DNA from: Phoronis australis
Taxonomy: Eukaryota; Phoronida; Phoronidae
Assembly: GCA_002633005.1 (NCBI GenBank)
Contig: NMRA01000786.1
Coordinates: 18,981-82,980 of the forward strand
Direction of reading: 5' to 3'
DNA: 64,000 nt
Shown: positions 34,260 through 47,530 of the stretch, one piece after another
Position numbering within the stretch: position 1 is the stretch's first letter
Layout of the letters: each line of letters begins with the position of its first letter
Notes under the pieces: generated by a model
Databases searched by the model: none
What the model was told of the DNA's origin: nothing
The model's input: only the letters and a program-made list of their open reading frames with translations
Translations under genes and position numbers: made by a program

Positions 34260-37200
34260 GATAAAGATGTTCACTAACATGTGCTGTCAATGAGACCAGT
34301 TGAGTGTCCGTGATTTAGTAGCTTGAACGTGCTACGTCAGTTGAGAGAGACTCTTCCTCTTATCTGTGACTTTCTGGAAGACAGGAAGCTGCTTGAAACC
34401 TGTTTAAAATAAATAGAATAGTTTAAATTCCTTTTATGCAAACACGATACTACTCACATACAAAACTCTTCAATCAAAAATACGCATCACAGACAAAATT
34501 GTTTTCTTGTTGACGTGCAAATACATATACCACGAGTTTTGAAAAGTGAACAAGGATCCAGATTTACTGTCAGTAGTTGATATGTCATTACCTCTGTATA
34601 TATGCTCCTCACTCACACGGGAACATTTGTATCAAACTTTACTGTGTGCCACCATGTTTCAGTCCAGTTGTTAAATGTTATCAACCGTATTTAGAGATGT
34701 CGACAACCTGCAAAAGACGCATATGCATACATGTATGTTACCTCACTCAGTCACTCAGTCTAACATGGTTGTTTCAAACAGCGAATCAGTGCTGGGCAGT
34801 GGTTTGCAAGCTATTGTGCCAAAGCAAGTGGTTAGTTCACTGGGCCACTTTTGTCTGTCTTTACATACATTGGCGTAATGTTATGTGGGTTTGTACTGAA
34901 CAGAGAAAGGCAAAAATATCGTAGGCCAGAAAAGTCTAATGATCTTTATCATGAGAACATTCAAAACCTGTCAACAGAACTTCAGAGTTGTTTTCTGTAA
35001 CTTTTGGCATGTTGTCATCAATATATAGACCTGATGACATCACACAGCAAACCAATGAAAAACTAATATTCATTAAATTGCACGTTTAAAAATGAAATGA
35101 GTATTTGCCAAAAATAACACTTTTACTCAACAAGCGTTATCCGAACTTCTTCCTTAATCAGATAAGATTTTAAGCAAAAATTACAGATCCCTGCTCAGTA
35201 GGTCATGCTGGCAGCGATTGGCGATGTCATTGTGAGATATAAATGAAAACACTCGGTATCGCGAGCTCCAAGCACTGGCGTATAAACGGGGGGTGAGGTG
35301 GCAGGTACAACGGGGCATGACAAACTGTTCGATGCAAAACCCCTCTCGGCACGGTACATCCTAGCTCTTAATTATTCTCTATAATCCTTTTCATTGCAAA
35401 AGTCCCAGGTTGCCAGTCATTTCGGCCCCTCGGTCACAAACCCAACCATCCCAGTCAAACCACCTTTGGAAACAATTGATCAAGACCAGAATAACATACA
35501 GAATGGGCGATAAAAATAATTAAAACAGAAACAATAACTCACGACAAACGAATTCGTGTCCACCATTCGAAACTTTAGTTAACAGTTGCACACTAGATGT
35601 CGCAAGTGCTTGCTTAATCTCAAGATCACTTGCGTCAATAGATTTCTGTTCCAAGTTGGAGCACAACATCAGGTATATAAACTGGCCAATAGGTGACGCT
35701 ACAATATATTTCATCGCTCCGAAATCCGCCTGTTACGCATGGGATCCGGTTCGGTCTAAAACTTTACCAGCAGAATGTCGGTAGAACGCCAATTTTTCTA
35801 ACATCGGCAAAAATTTTAGTTTGCCCAAGGAAAATCTTTATTTCACACTAATTTTGTGTCTGATTTTATTTGGCTATTTTTACCCACCATCGGCGCGAAG
35901 CTGTATATTTCAGTATATAAAACTTTCACCACGGCTAAGTCGAATATCAATGTTGCGAACGCGTTCAAAAGGTAAAGAAATTAATTAATCAACTCTAAAA
36001 TTCTGGTCATCTCAATTCCGTGCAATCTTGAAACTTTTTCCGTGATCTTTTATGCTCCTACATCTACCGTGATATTATCACATACCAATCGGCGAACAGG
36101 TTTACTATTAGTCAGATTATACCAAGCAGTTTTACCCATGACGGGAGCATTCATAGGATCTAGCACAATTAGATATTCCTCGTAAACTGCATGTGTCAAT
36201 TTACATACTTTTGTAGTCTTAAAACAACGTCAACAACTTTTCAATAAAGTCCTGTTTGACTGGATCGACAATGAAGAGAATCTGCCGGGGGACTACATCA
36301 ATACGACCTTTATGATTTTAAGAAATAAAATCAAAATTTTCGTGAATTGAAACGAAAAAATTCTTTAGAAAAATGTAACGTCGTTTTTGAGATTTTATTC
36401 ATGTTCTTGACTGACCTCTATTGTCCTATGAATATACTTTTTCTCTAAATTTTAATAAAGCACACGGTCACACCGCCCAATTAATGGCAGGTTGGTATAA
36501 GGTCAAAAATCAAATTTTACAGACTTCCTCCTTTCAGAAAAGAGTTTTACTGAGTTGAAATCTTTAGTTTCGAATTCATTTGGCAAAATACGTGTCAATG
36601 TGACTCTACATAACTGGCGCCATTCCAACTTTCAGAGACACTTCAACACTGCGTCGCTGTGTAGCCTTCCAGACATTCCCACGTATTTCTTTGATTGCAC
36701 AGTAAACAAAGACTAGAGTTCAGAGGTTTCCCACGCACACAAACAATACTCCGATATTAACATTGCTTACTCAAAAATCTTAGTTAAATATTTTCTAGAA
36801 AATTAGCTGTTTGCTTAATGGCCGCTTTTTACCAATAGTAACAATAAGTCTTGATGAAGAATGTTCAATTCAGTAAGATTTTTTGTTCCACCTGAAATTG
36901 ACGGCATGAACTTACCTCAATCATATCTTGTTTTTATGTACCCCACATCGGTGTATAACATGTATTAATCATAAATCTTTATATACAAGACATTGTACAC
37001 AAGTATTGTGCATCAATATTAAAAGTCATATATGTATCTACTTTTACATTTAGAATCTTGTATATATCAATAAAATTCTTGTTCATTTGTATGTGTAAAC
37101 TTGTGTATTCATTCTGATAAATGTTTCTACTAATACTTGAAGGCCCTGCTATTCGAACGTTTAGGAATGACTTATCTGCTACTGATATGACGTCATTTGG

Positions 37201-38930
37201 ACTCACAAGTAAGAATGGAATAGAAATGGACAGCCTTATCAATTTTCAAGGCCTTGGGTGGCACTGAATAGTTAGGCTACGGCCGCGGCCAATTTGCACT
37301 GCCAAAATATAGAAATTTTGGGATAGGCCAAGTTTGGGGGCATTTTGTAGGTGGGCATTGCACGTAGGCTCAGTGAATATGGTTTGTTTGTATTTGTGAA
37401 CATGCTGTGAATAAAAAAGGCCACTTTCTTGGCTGTAGCTGCACTCTTCTTCAAGATGGCGGCCCCCGGCTGCAATTGTGCATTGTTGGGTAGCGACCGA
37501 GAAATTGGCTGTGATTTTAGGTAGCCCTCAAACAAGCAAGAATTGCCAAAAAACTAGATGGTTGACAGTACTTTTGGACCACATTTTCGGAATCGGTAGG
37601 AAATTTGCTTTCAGACTCTAATGTTGGTTTTAGTCGTGCGTCGGCAGGGAAGTGGTTTTTCAGGTGAAAAGTGCCGATTTTGCATTTTTTGCCCTTATTT
37701 TTCTTAGTCTAGCTTGGTTTTCAGTGGGAATGAAATGGTCAAAAATACAAGAAAGAATAAAGTTTCTGTGCGCATCTGCTGGGTTTTTTATGTGAAATAA
37801 TTGAAAACATGCCATTCTTTGCATCCTGTTTTTGACAGAGTGAAGAAAAGGTTACAAATCAAGGGATGCGTGTTTTGCTAGGCATAACCCAGTGAGAACT
37901 GTTCTGTGCCTCCTTGGCATTTTCTAGGTTCGGGTAACCACGTGGGCAATTCAACAGGTGAAATTTTTATAAATTCAATTTAAGTGTTTGGATTAATCGG
38001 TGTGCTACGACTACGTCTGGCTCAGTAGGCTTAGGCAGGTTTGCTTTCGGTGGGAAGGGGGCAGGTGGGAGAGCAAACAAAAGCACGTGGAATACATGTA
38101 GCAAACTTCGGGGAGAGAGGACGCCAATTAATCCCACTTCGGAAGGTCATCGCCAACTTGGCACTCCTTTCAACATGCATCGCCATATGCGAACAGGTTT
38201 TGCTAATCTTGAGGTAAACACCATAGAAGCAGCCAACAGAAATTTGTGTACATGTACTCGTGCTTCAACACCATTTCACGACAACGGGTCACACTTTTTG
38301 CTCTTTTACGCGATTAGAGTGACCTGAAATAAATAAATTTCATGATGAATAAATTATTAGGATGCCTAAGTACGCCATAACTCTTCAGGTGACATAAAAG
38401 TTATGGAAGAAATCCCGAAAAAGACGGGACATCGTGATGGACACGTCAGTTACGTTTTCCTCTATTTCCGGGAGTGAAAATGAGGCTCAAGACCAAGATT
38501 CAGTTTTTTAGGACGACATTTGACAAAATTTCATTAGCTTCATTAATTGAAGGGATACACTTTCATAAAGGGTGCGGTTCGGGGTTCCTGGGTACATTGC
38601 CTAAGGGTTGTTTCAAAGTCCTTTGCGAATAATAAGCAATCGAGCTTTTAGTGGCTGTCCCCGAAAGCAGGCAAATCAGTTGTCCCAATTTCACCATCCT
38701 GCGTCAAATTTCACGGAATATCAATTTCTTAGAGGGTTGTTCAGACTGGCAAAATCCATTTGGCGCACTTTACTGTTTGGGGTAGGACGATATAGATTTG
38801 AGACCTTCTCGAAATTCAGTCTGCAACATTGTCCACTTCAGAGTAGCTTATAATATCCAACTAATCGTCTACGGATCACTCGAATTTCGTAGAATACATA
38901 AGTATGTAAATCAGAAACCTTGCACGTTAC
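34260..38930. other. No gene recognised; scattered repeat relics
   Basis: Short open frames only (up to 115 codons at 34577-34924), none recognisable. 35860-35930 shares TCTGATTTTATTTG, TTTTTACCCA and ATCGGC in order with 24140-24200. 36460-36560 matches 30740-30860. Several CpG- and GGC-rich words surround 37440-37510 (AAGATGGCGGCCCCCGGC), which could be a promoter, but no first exon follows convincingly. Confidence 0.4.
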
Positions 38931-41205
38931 TAGAAGAAAATAACATTGACGTGTTTTGTCGTCACACGACATCAAGGTTTAAAAACAAAGGACTTACACT
39001 GTAAGTACACGCAATGCATACTTTGAGTTTAACTTCAGGTTGGTACTGTATGTTACAAGACGTTTTCTTCATCCGTAATTTTAGGCGATCCCGGAAAGGA
39101 TGCACATGAATATGAACTCGACAGAAAGCTGGAGGAGCACATGAGACGGGGAATCCCAAGAGAGGTTTCAACTTAAAAAAGTTGCAGAATTTTGGTTCAT
39201 TTCAGTGTTTCTTGTCACGCTTAGTGAGTAAAATGTGAAGTCACCCTAATTCCCTCTCTAATCTTTCCCAGAACACGAACATTAATATTTTTTTCGTACG
39301 ATCTCCGAAATGAATACTTTGCAAAAACGTGCCTGCAGATTTATAATTAGTAAGTATCGGGACAGAGCTGAATTTTCGCTAAACCCGAAAGCTGCACCAG
39401 AGACAGGATGGGGAGCAGGCAGACCAGAGTCGCTGAACGCCTAAGAGACTTTGAAAACTATAGTCGGTACTCGATTTGGCAACGTGCAGGTCGTCAAACG
39501 ATGCAACTTCAGACTGTGTTTGGCTATCTGGGAAAAATCCTAAGGCCAAGAAGTCGCCATGTAGCAGAGGCGAGAATCAGTGGTGACTTCCAAACCTTAA
39601 ATTACTAACGCTTTCCCTAGATGCAATACATTTGATTCACAATTACTTCGTGAAATTAGTGTATTTGCCACCTTCAACATTCACCAATCTTTACAGGGTG
39701 TAAGCACAGTGCAGTCGGATCTGTTCGGCAAAAAGCAGGCAAAACCGAAACATGAAACACCCGCCTCCGATCGACTGCGTTCCTTGTTGGAAGGAATAGA
39801 CCCGTTCCGGATTACACGGCGAAAGAATTCTCCTTTTTTTCTGGAGATGGGAAAGCGCGTGACCTCGTTTTTGCAAATCAGGCACATTTGCGTGTCTCCC
39901 ATAGATATCGGCCTGCGACGAATTTCAGATCACGCATTCATGGGTAAAAGTTAAGATAATTAAACTTTCTCTGTTGGAGCCCACAGCACAGCATTAATCG
40001 ACCTCATTGGAAATGGAAGGACGAACAGAGTAATGCAACGGAGAAAAGATGCGGAGGTTTACGGCATATTGTGGGAAAATACAGCGAGATTCGAGTTTCG
40101 CTGGTAATCCGGGACAGCTCTGTTGAGTTAGAGATTGAATGGCCAGGAATATACATGCATGTGCCTTAACTAAAACAGGTTAGTCACCAACTGCGCCATG
40201 AGCTTTCAAATCTTAGGAGCCCAGACAAAATGCTAGGGCTCCCAGAGTTTTTGAAGGATAATTGCGATAATGAAACAACAATAAAACGAACAAGTCGGTG
40301 GAGTTATCGGCCTTAAATCTAAAAATGTACATGTACCTCGATCGACGGTTGCACTTAAAACTAATGTAGTTTCCAATAAACAGGAAAGGGTAAAAGGTAA
40401 ACATGCTCAACTTAATAATAAGTTTCGCGGGAACCATGCAATGAGCGGAACCACTCCTTCAAAAAACATTTAATTTTGGTTTAAAAGAATTCAAACAAAG
40501 ACCATTGAATTCATGGCATACTGATTTCACGGGAAAGATTTTTTAACACACTAACTGATCATAATTGTATGAACTACAACAGAAAAACTTTTACTTGTCT
40601 CTGCTGTCTGTTATTTTGAACTCTTCTGATGTGGCGTACAATCCTAATGAGATTTTTCACTGGAAAACTGGTGCACTTTACTTGCCGTGCTCCTTTTTGG
40701 TAAGCCGACGGTTTCAGTGTTCACCGTCCGAGAGTTTTTAAACGATCTAGAGCGCTTGTTTTATTCCTAATGCTCGTTATATTTGTGTTCTGGTGTTCAG
40801 TGAAACATTGGCTGCAAAACGCCGCATAATGCATTGAACAATTTGTCAACTTCGTCTCTCAATCTCCGTACAGCGAGCGAACGTTTTTGATTGACCTCGC
40901 TATGTTTTAATTGACCTAGGTATATACATGTAAATTAGTTAAGCACATGCATTTGCTGTGAGCATACACTGTAGAGCTCTAACCGTGGAATACCAACTCC
41001 AATATGTGACCAAAGTACATGTATTGCGACTCTGAGACTGGCCACAGATCAAGTGTTGTACATGTAGTTATCAAATCAAGCCCAATTCCATAGTAATTTC
41101 GTTTTCATTTTAACATTTTTGTTCATGAAGCGACACTCTTGAGCTACGATTTTAGACAACCAACAATTTCCAGCAAAACTAATCAACAAACTCTGCAATT
41201 GCATC
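38930..41205. repeat. Segmental tandem duplication, copy A
   Basis: Colinear with copy B (41480-44605). Shared landmarks in order: CAATGCATACTTTGAGTTTA (A, 39010) versus CAATGCATAGTTTGAGTTGA (B); GCAGACCAGAGTC(G/T)CTGAACGC; CTCGATTTGGC; GTGTATTTGCCAC; CGGATTACAC; CAGGCACATTTGC; CGATCGACGGT; GAAGTTTCCAATAAACAG-like; GAAAAACTTT; TTGCCGTGCTCCTT; GGTATATACATGTAAATTAG; GCGACACTCTTGAGCTACGA; GGCAAAACTAATCAACAAAC-like. Both copies share no long open frame, so no duplicated gene is evident. An 81-codon frame at 39709-39954, K/R-rich, exists in A only. Confidence 0.85.
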
Positions 41206-41479
41206 AATTTTACAAACATGTGAAAACGAAGAGATAACAATTATACCCGCATACATACGCACATGCACACTTGTGGTGGGGGTCATTTGCAAAACAAGAC
41301 TCAACTCCCTCAAAATAAAAGTACCAAAGGGGCACATCTGTTATTAAAATCTTCGAATTTTAGTTAACTGTAAAACAAATATTTTTCAATTTTTGACTTA
41401 CATTTTAAAGAATGTCAAATTGGAAGTTGTGTTTTTACGACCCGCCGATAAATATGAAAATTTTCTAGACATAAAATTA

Positions 41480-44400
41480 AATTAATAACGAACATTGACC
41501 TGTTGTATCATCACATGACAACCCAGTATAAAAACAAAGGGCTTAGGTACAAACAATGCATAGTTTGAGTTGAACTTCAGGTTGGTAAGTTACAAAACGT
41601 TTTTCACATTTGCAATTCACACTGTGTAACTTAGTTAAGGCGATGCACATACATGTAACTACATAAATTCGAATTAAGGCAACTGGGAGAGCACGTGAGA
41701 CAGGACAGGGAATTCCTCTGGAGATTTTAAGGAAAGTTTCAGAATTTATCCGTGTAAGCGTGAATTTTGGTTTACGATTAGTGAGTAAAATTAACACGCC
41801 AATAACTGCACAAACCTTTCCCCGAGAACATCCCCATTGACAAATCCTCCGAACACATTAGCGAATTGTGCACAGTCTTAAATTGTACACCTTGCATTCT
41901 GATAGGAAAAGCGAGTGTGAAGAACGCCCTTTTCGTCCATAATCCTGGTTATCTCTTCCTGATAATGCTTATCTAATGACGATCTCCAAAAGTGATACTT
42001 TAGAAAAAAGTGGCTGCAGTTTTATCATTGTTAAGTTTCGGGACAGAAGCAGATGAATTCTCACTATACATGAAGAATTTATTAGTTACAGAATGTGGAG
42101 CTGGCAGACCAGAGTCTCTGAACGCCTCAGAGAGTTTGAAAACTACGTGTATAGTCAGTGCTCGATTTGGCCACCTGCAGGTCGTCAATGAGGCTTCAGA
42201 TTTTGTTTAGTGACCTGGAAAAATCACGGCCAAGTCACCACAAAGTCACCACAGTGCGTGCCGAATTCAAGACAGAAACCAATTCCTCAGAAATTCGTTC
42301 CAACAATTTTGGTGATTTCTAAACTTAAAATTACTACCAGTTTTCCTATACGCAACACATTTGATTCCCAATTGTTGCGTTTACTTCATGAAATCAGTGT
42401 ATTTGCCACACTCAGCAGTTACCACACGTTAAACAGTCACTGGCCGCCCCGGATTACACAGCGACACTTGAATTTCGCTGTATACACCCACAATACCATA
42501 AACATCCGCCAGGCACATTTGCTGCCTCGTTTTCATGCCACTGGAGTTTCACATGTTATTTGTTGTTGTCTGATACTTTACAAGTTTGCCTCGGTTCCAT
42601 TGCTCGTTTCGTCCTTTCAATTCCCATGACGTATTACTGGTGTGCTGTGGGCTGCAATTCCGACGTGACAAATTTTGATAATGACATGAACCAACAAGAT
42701 AATGAACAAGTCGATGGAGTCCGTAGACCTTAAATCTAAACATGTACCCCGATCGACGGTAACACTTAAATCTATGAAGTTTCCAATAAACAGAAAAGGT
42801 TTAAAGGAAAATGTGCTTATATATAACTTAATAGCAGGTTCGCTGGAGTCATGCAGTGAGAGGGGTACTTCAAAAATATTTAACTTCCGTGCAAAACAAT
42901 TCAAACAAAAGATCATTGAATTGATGGCATACTAACTGGTCTTGCCAATACATCAAAAATGCTTAGAATACTGTGTTCAGCTAAGTTTAATCGTGGTCTG
43001 CCGTCACGATCACAGCAGAGGTAATCACCCTTTGAAGAACGGAACTCTAATGAAAATCAATAACTCAGATATGTGCTTAATATTGACACAAGATACTAAT
43101 AAAACTAATCATGGAACGACAACCCTTTCAATGAAATCAATAACTGTTCAGATATGTGCCTAATATTGACAAAAGATGCCCAAATTATCAGGAGACAATA
43201 ACTCTTTCAAGATCAATTTTCTGATGAAATAAATAAATATTCTGATATGTGCTTAATATTGACATAAGATACAAAAATAATCAAGAAACAACAGCCCTTT
43301 CAAGAAAAGAATTCTAATGAAATCAATAACTGTTCAGATATGTGCCTAATATTGACAAAAGATGCCAAAATAAACAGGAGACAATAACCCTTTCAGGAAA
43401 AGAATTTTAATGAAATCAATGAGTGTTCAGATGTCTGCTTAATATTGACAAAAATACTAAAATCAATATTTCCAAAGAATGGAAGGACAACATCGATAAA
43501 ACGCCGAGCTTGTTGTGCGTAGTCCCAATTAATTCAAGGTACGACCGCCGCGGTCCTAGTCATGGACTGGAAGTCGGGTCAAGCTTTCAGTCGAATATTT
43601 CAGTTTCCTGCAATAGAATTTTTTCCGAAAATATGCAAAATAGTAAAGCATCGTCTGGTCTTTCCAATTACACCAAATTCACCATCCACATTTCATCGTA
43701 TGTGTCAAAACATTACTCAGAAAACGTCAACTGAATTTAACATAACCTCGCTGTGAACTTATTGACACCGCAACCTTAGGCTGAGACACGTCTTTACATG
43801 CACATGTAATTCAAACTAATAAGACACAGCTTCCAGATCTATCTAAAAATTGCCGTTTTTGTCGAGGCCTCTCTTTTTGACACCGTACCAAGGTCGAAGT
43901 ACGGTTGTAGGTCTACGTACGCACTCAGATTCAAGTGCCGACTCCATACCAACGAACTCAAAATTTCGCAGGTAAGATTTTTGAACACACAAACTGATCG
44001 TTATTGCATAGACAACAGAAAAACTTTCATGGTGTCTCTGCTGTCTGCTATTTTTGTGGCGTGCAATTCTTTATTTTTAACTGGAAAATTGGATCACTTT
44101 ACTTGCCGTGCTCCTTGTCGGTAAGCCGACGGCTTCATTGTTCACCGTCCAAGGAATTTGAAACGATCTATCGCGCTTGTTTTATTTGCAATGCTCGTTA
44201 TATCTGTGTTTTGGTGTTCAGTGAAACATTTGCTACAAAACTTCGCATAATGTATTGAACAATTTGTCAACTTCGTCTTTTAATCTCCGTACAGAGAGCG
44301 AAAGTTTTTGATTGACTTAGCTATGTTGACCTAGGTATATACATGTAAATTAGTTAACCACATGCATTTGCTGTGAGCATACCCTGTAGAACTCTGGCCC

Positions 44401-44605
44401 TGGAATACCAACTCCAATACGTGACCAATTGCGGCCCTGAGACTGGCCAAAGATCAAATGTTGTAGTAATCAAATCAAGCCTAATTTTATTGTTTCGTTT
44501 TCATATTGATATTTCTGTTCATCAAGCGACACTCTTGAGCTACGACTCTAAACAACCAAAGATATCCGGCAAAACTAATCAACAAACCCGGCCATTACAT
44601 TCATT
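41480..44605. repeat. Segmental tandem duplication, copy B, with about 1 kb extra
   Basis: Direct-orientation partner of copy A, separated from it by about 275 bases. Copy B carries an additional block (about 42936-43970) with no counterpart in A; most of it is the 93-bp minisatellite plus unique sequence. Conversely A has about 70 bases around 39700-39780 that are missing in B. Open frames in B, such as 42210-42629 (139 codons), are not conserved in A and are probably not coding. Confidence 0.85.
43022..43456. repeat. 93-bp minisatellite inside copy B
   Basis: Five units, with GAAATCAATAACTGTTCAGA (or a variant) at 43052, 43133, 43226, 43319 and 43412. Spacing is 81, 93, 93 and 93. Each continues TATGTGC(C/T)TAATATTGACA, AAAGAT, then CAGGAGACAATAACCCTTTCA and AGAAAAGAATTCTAAT. 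Internal and AT-rich, with no coding signal. Confidence 0.9.
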
Positions 44606-45380
44606 TCGGTGATTCTTTATACACACCTACCCGTGGCCCTGACCGGATCCCGGGAATTGTCTGGCCTCTGATATCTTTTCATCTCCAGTCTCACAACCAT
44701 TTTCGACAATCAATTAAACTACATGCTAGGAGTTTATTTTGGGTGTAAAAATCATGAATCATGTTTCTGTATTTTTAGGAAACAAGTGAAATTTGATTTC
44801 TGTGTGTCTGTTCTGCAATTATAAATGAAAATTATAGCCCCTACTAGCAGGTGGGTTTAGGTGACTTTCGAAAAACAACTCGTATTTGCGTAGCCACGTG
44901 TGTATGCTTGTGTTTGCATAAATGAGTACTGTTTTCAATTGTTTCTATACTAAATCATCTGTGCAACGTTTACCTGTTGTTGAGATGCTTTTTGTTAACT
45001 TGATTTCGTAGCAATGAATCTTTTCTGTCGTACTTACATATAACCGTGAAATTAAATTCAAAAAATAAAAATATTTCTGGTAAAAAACCCAAACGAATAC
45101 TTTGTGTTGCTCACAGCGTATATTGTACTTGTTATGAATATTTCTGTTTTCTAGAGTCCACTTACTATAGTAGCATAACAGTCGTAAAACTGTATTTCAT
45201 TGTTTACGGCAACATACTCTACATGTGTATGTGCCAGGATCACTACATGTATTTTCGTTCTGAAGAAATTGGTTTATTTACAAACTAATGTAAGTATGGA
45301 AAGTCCTATACTGCAACCCATGTAGTAATCTATCCACAGTTTGGCGACTTGGGATTTTACGAAATCGCATTTGCCATCTT
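44606..45380. repeat. Mostly unassigned sequence with a diverged repeat at 45165-45350
   Basis: 45165-45350 is the partner of 25570-25760 (shared words TAGCATAACAGTCGTAAAA, ACATGTATT, ATGGAAAGTCC, ACTGCAACC, TCTATCCACA). The remainder has short frames only, with nothing recognised. Confidence 0.5.
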
Positions 45381-45577
45381 GACGTCAAGCTAAGCACTGA
45401 TAGCACTAATTACTCTTTTAATGGAATACCCACCATGCACCTCCGAATCATCTGACGTAACACTGACAACTTTATTTGTTAGCATACCCGTACCCAGCTT
45501 GGGTGGGTGCGAAGCCAAAGGAAGCGAATGAAATCCGGACTTCAGTCGTCTGTGTAAACTATTGTAGAAAATTTCGT

Positions 45578-45652
45578 GATGACCGGGACTTGAACCCGGG
45601 TTGCACGAGCGCCAGTCAAGCATCTAAACCATTCGGCTAAGAGGCAATTGCC
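45578..45652 (-). repeat. tRNA-derived SINE head or tRNA pseudogene
   Basis: The minus strand reads TTAGCCGAATGGTTTAGATGC (a good D-arm and A box), then an anticodon-arm-like segment, then CCGGGTTCAAGTCCCGG, a perfect 5-bp T-arm with the B box GGTTCAAGTCC. The flanking acceptor strands (TTGCCTC and TCATCAC) do not pair and the anticodon stem is imperfect, so it is unlikely to be functional. An ATTT microsatellite lies just beyond it at 45663-45706. Confidence 0.7.
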
Positions 45653-45662
45653 GCTTGTGTAA

Positions 45663-45706
45663 TTTTTTTATTTATTTAATTATTTATTTATTTATTTATT
45701 TATTAT
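45663..45706. repeat. (ATTT)n microsatellite
   Basis: About nine ATTT units in a nearly uninterrupted run, directly upstream of the tRNA-like element on its own strand. Simple repeats at SINE edges are common. Confidence 0.9.
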
Positions 45707-45709
45707 TGT

Positions 45710-47215
45710 GATATTTAAAATGAGGGTGGCCTCTTCAGTGATAGCACTGCTTTCCGAGAGGGCCCATCAGAAGAAAAATGTGATCTCTAGCACAAATACA
45801 TGTATTTTGATCGAACAAAGTGCAGCTTTTACATAACAAATCACTAAAAGAACAGTCATCTAAGCATTAAATCTCGAATATCGTCAAAACTGTAGCAAGA
45901 AACGAGTTCCACAATGGTGATAGCGATCTATACACGTACCAATTTCAGACTGATTGATTAAGGGACACCGAAGATACGGCAAAAAACTCAATTAATCTGA
46001 GACCATTCTTCAGTAAATCTCGAATAACTAGAGAACGGTAAAACCTAGAGAAAAGCAAAAACGACACAATTATGATAGCCCTTGAAATTATCAATTCATA
46101 GATAAAATGAAAAAACAACACTATGAGAAACGGTAGAGCTGTGACTCCGCAAACCAATAAAGGCGCCATCGTGCGAAATATAATTGCAAACAACGTTTAC
46201 TTTATAATAATTTTTTTCCTGGCAAAGTCTTGCTTTTGTTTTATTGCATATGCTGTTTAACTAGGCTTTATTAAACCTTGTTTTACCGATCCGTCGCCCA
46301 GAATGTAATTGTAATTTGCAGATCGGGCAAACATCTACATGTAGCTTTGAAATGTATTGATTACAGCTTATTACACTGGCTGCAGTGTAGAATTTCCCGT
46401 AGAAGCTTAGAATTAAACTTATTTTTTCACAAGTAAAAATCAGTGATACTGATATATGTTTTGTGCATCACCGTAAACAAGAGACATTGGAACACATTTT
46501 AATTGTACAATTGTTGTGTTACTAAAGAAACTTGGACTCTGGAGAATAAAATCTGGTTAACAAAGACGCAATATTCTTTGTATCACCTGTTGCATAGTTG
46601 ACAACATGCGAGACTTACGATCGGGACAACTGGATGGAAAAGCGATACATTCGGAAAATGGGTCCACAATGAATGTCAAAAAGTAACTGAAAAGGTGAAA
46701 TATTCGCCCGATTACATTTTTGTTTGTTTTTAATGGACCAGGAAATTGTAGATTCCGCAAAAACCGATGAACATACCATGTTCTCCTTTTAAGTTGAACG
46801 GCAAAATAGGGCTAGGTAGCGTTGGAAATCATAATTGCATATGATATTATGTCAATTTTGCCGAGTGCCAAAAAGTGGGGCATTTTGATGGTGTAACGGA
46901 AAGCCGGAAAAAACATCATAAAGAAAACCAGTGCACATATAACAACGATCATTCCTTCACCTTGTTCGCTTTGTCTCCGCCTAAAACTGTTCAGTTTTTT
47001 ACCAATGTTGAACAATATTAGCTATGTTCCTAGCTACTCCCACGGCCTCATATTCAAGGTGATTTGTATTTTGTATAAGGCCATACCGTTATTCAGGATA
47101 AAAGACGAGCTATTGTTTTTTGTTATTGCTAATCAGTCATGTCTAAAACCTTAAATAATAAAATTCAGGATGCAGTGATATTTTCAAAAATGCGACAAAC
47201 TAGTTACTTAACTAC
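45710..47215. other. No gene recognised
   Basis: Open frames of up to 82 codons on the minus strand (45945-46193, hydrophobic) have no recognisable domain or promoter context. I saw no RNA gene or tandem repeat. Confidence 0.4.
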
Positions 47216-47217
47216 CT

Positions 47218-47345
47218 CAGTGGCGGACCCAGGATATCGCAAGGGGGAGCCAACATTTTGTCCGGCTATAAGCATTTGCGCAAACCACGATTGTAGGCGC
47301 ATAGCACCGAATGTGGGGAGGTCGGGAGGGGGGTTCGCCCAGGAA
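47218..47345. repeat. Fragment of a CAGTGGCGGA-type transposon end
   Basis: It starts CAGTGGCGGACCCAGGATAT and is followed by G-rich words (AAGGGGGAGCC, GGGAGGGGGGTTCGCCC). The same terminal word begins the 109-bp MITE at 52306. No matching right end was found, so it is probably a truncated copy. Confidence 0.5.
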
Positions 47346-47449
47346 AATTTTCTGTTTTTTCCTCTAAAAATCAAGCATTTTCCTTGATTCCTGAAGTATT
47401 ACCCAAGAAATAAAGGAAAAAAAAAAACGGAGAACGTGTCAAACAGGAA

Positions 47450-47530
47450 GAATGCAAGACACCTGAGACTCGAACTCACAACCTAGCGAACAGAGCGCGC
47501 ACGCTTCCTGTGTATACTAAGAGACCTACT
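47450..47530 (-). repeat. Degenerate tRNA-like element
   Basis: The minus strand reads TTAGTATACACAGGAAGCG (D-arm-like, as in Glu/Asp tRNAs), then a short helix, then TGAGTTCGAGTCTCA, a T-arm with 4 perfect pairs and a near-consensus B box. There is no closed acceptor stem. A SINE relic or old tRNA pseudogene. Confidence 0.5.

Noticed and set aside
42210-42629. 139-codon open frame in duplication copy B
   Set aside because: The frame is not conserved in copy A and has no recognised motif.
42627-42690. THAP-like C-A-V-G-C-N-S start in copy B
   Set aside because: It has C-x3-C and a start codon, but nothing THAP-like follows and copy A does not preserve it. Probably coincidence.
45578-45652. 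Functional tRNA gene
   Set aside because: The T-arm and D-arm are good, but the acceptor strands do not pair and the anticodon stem is broken.
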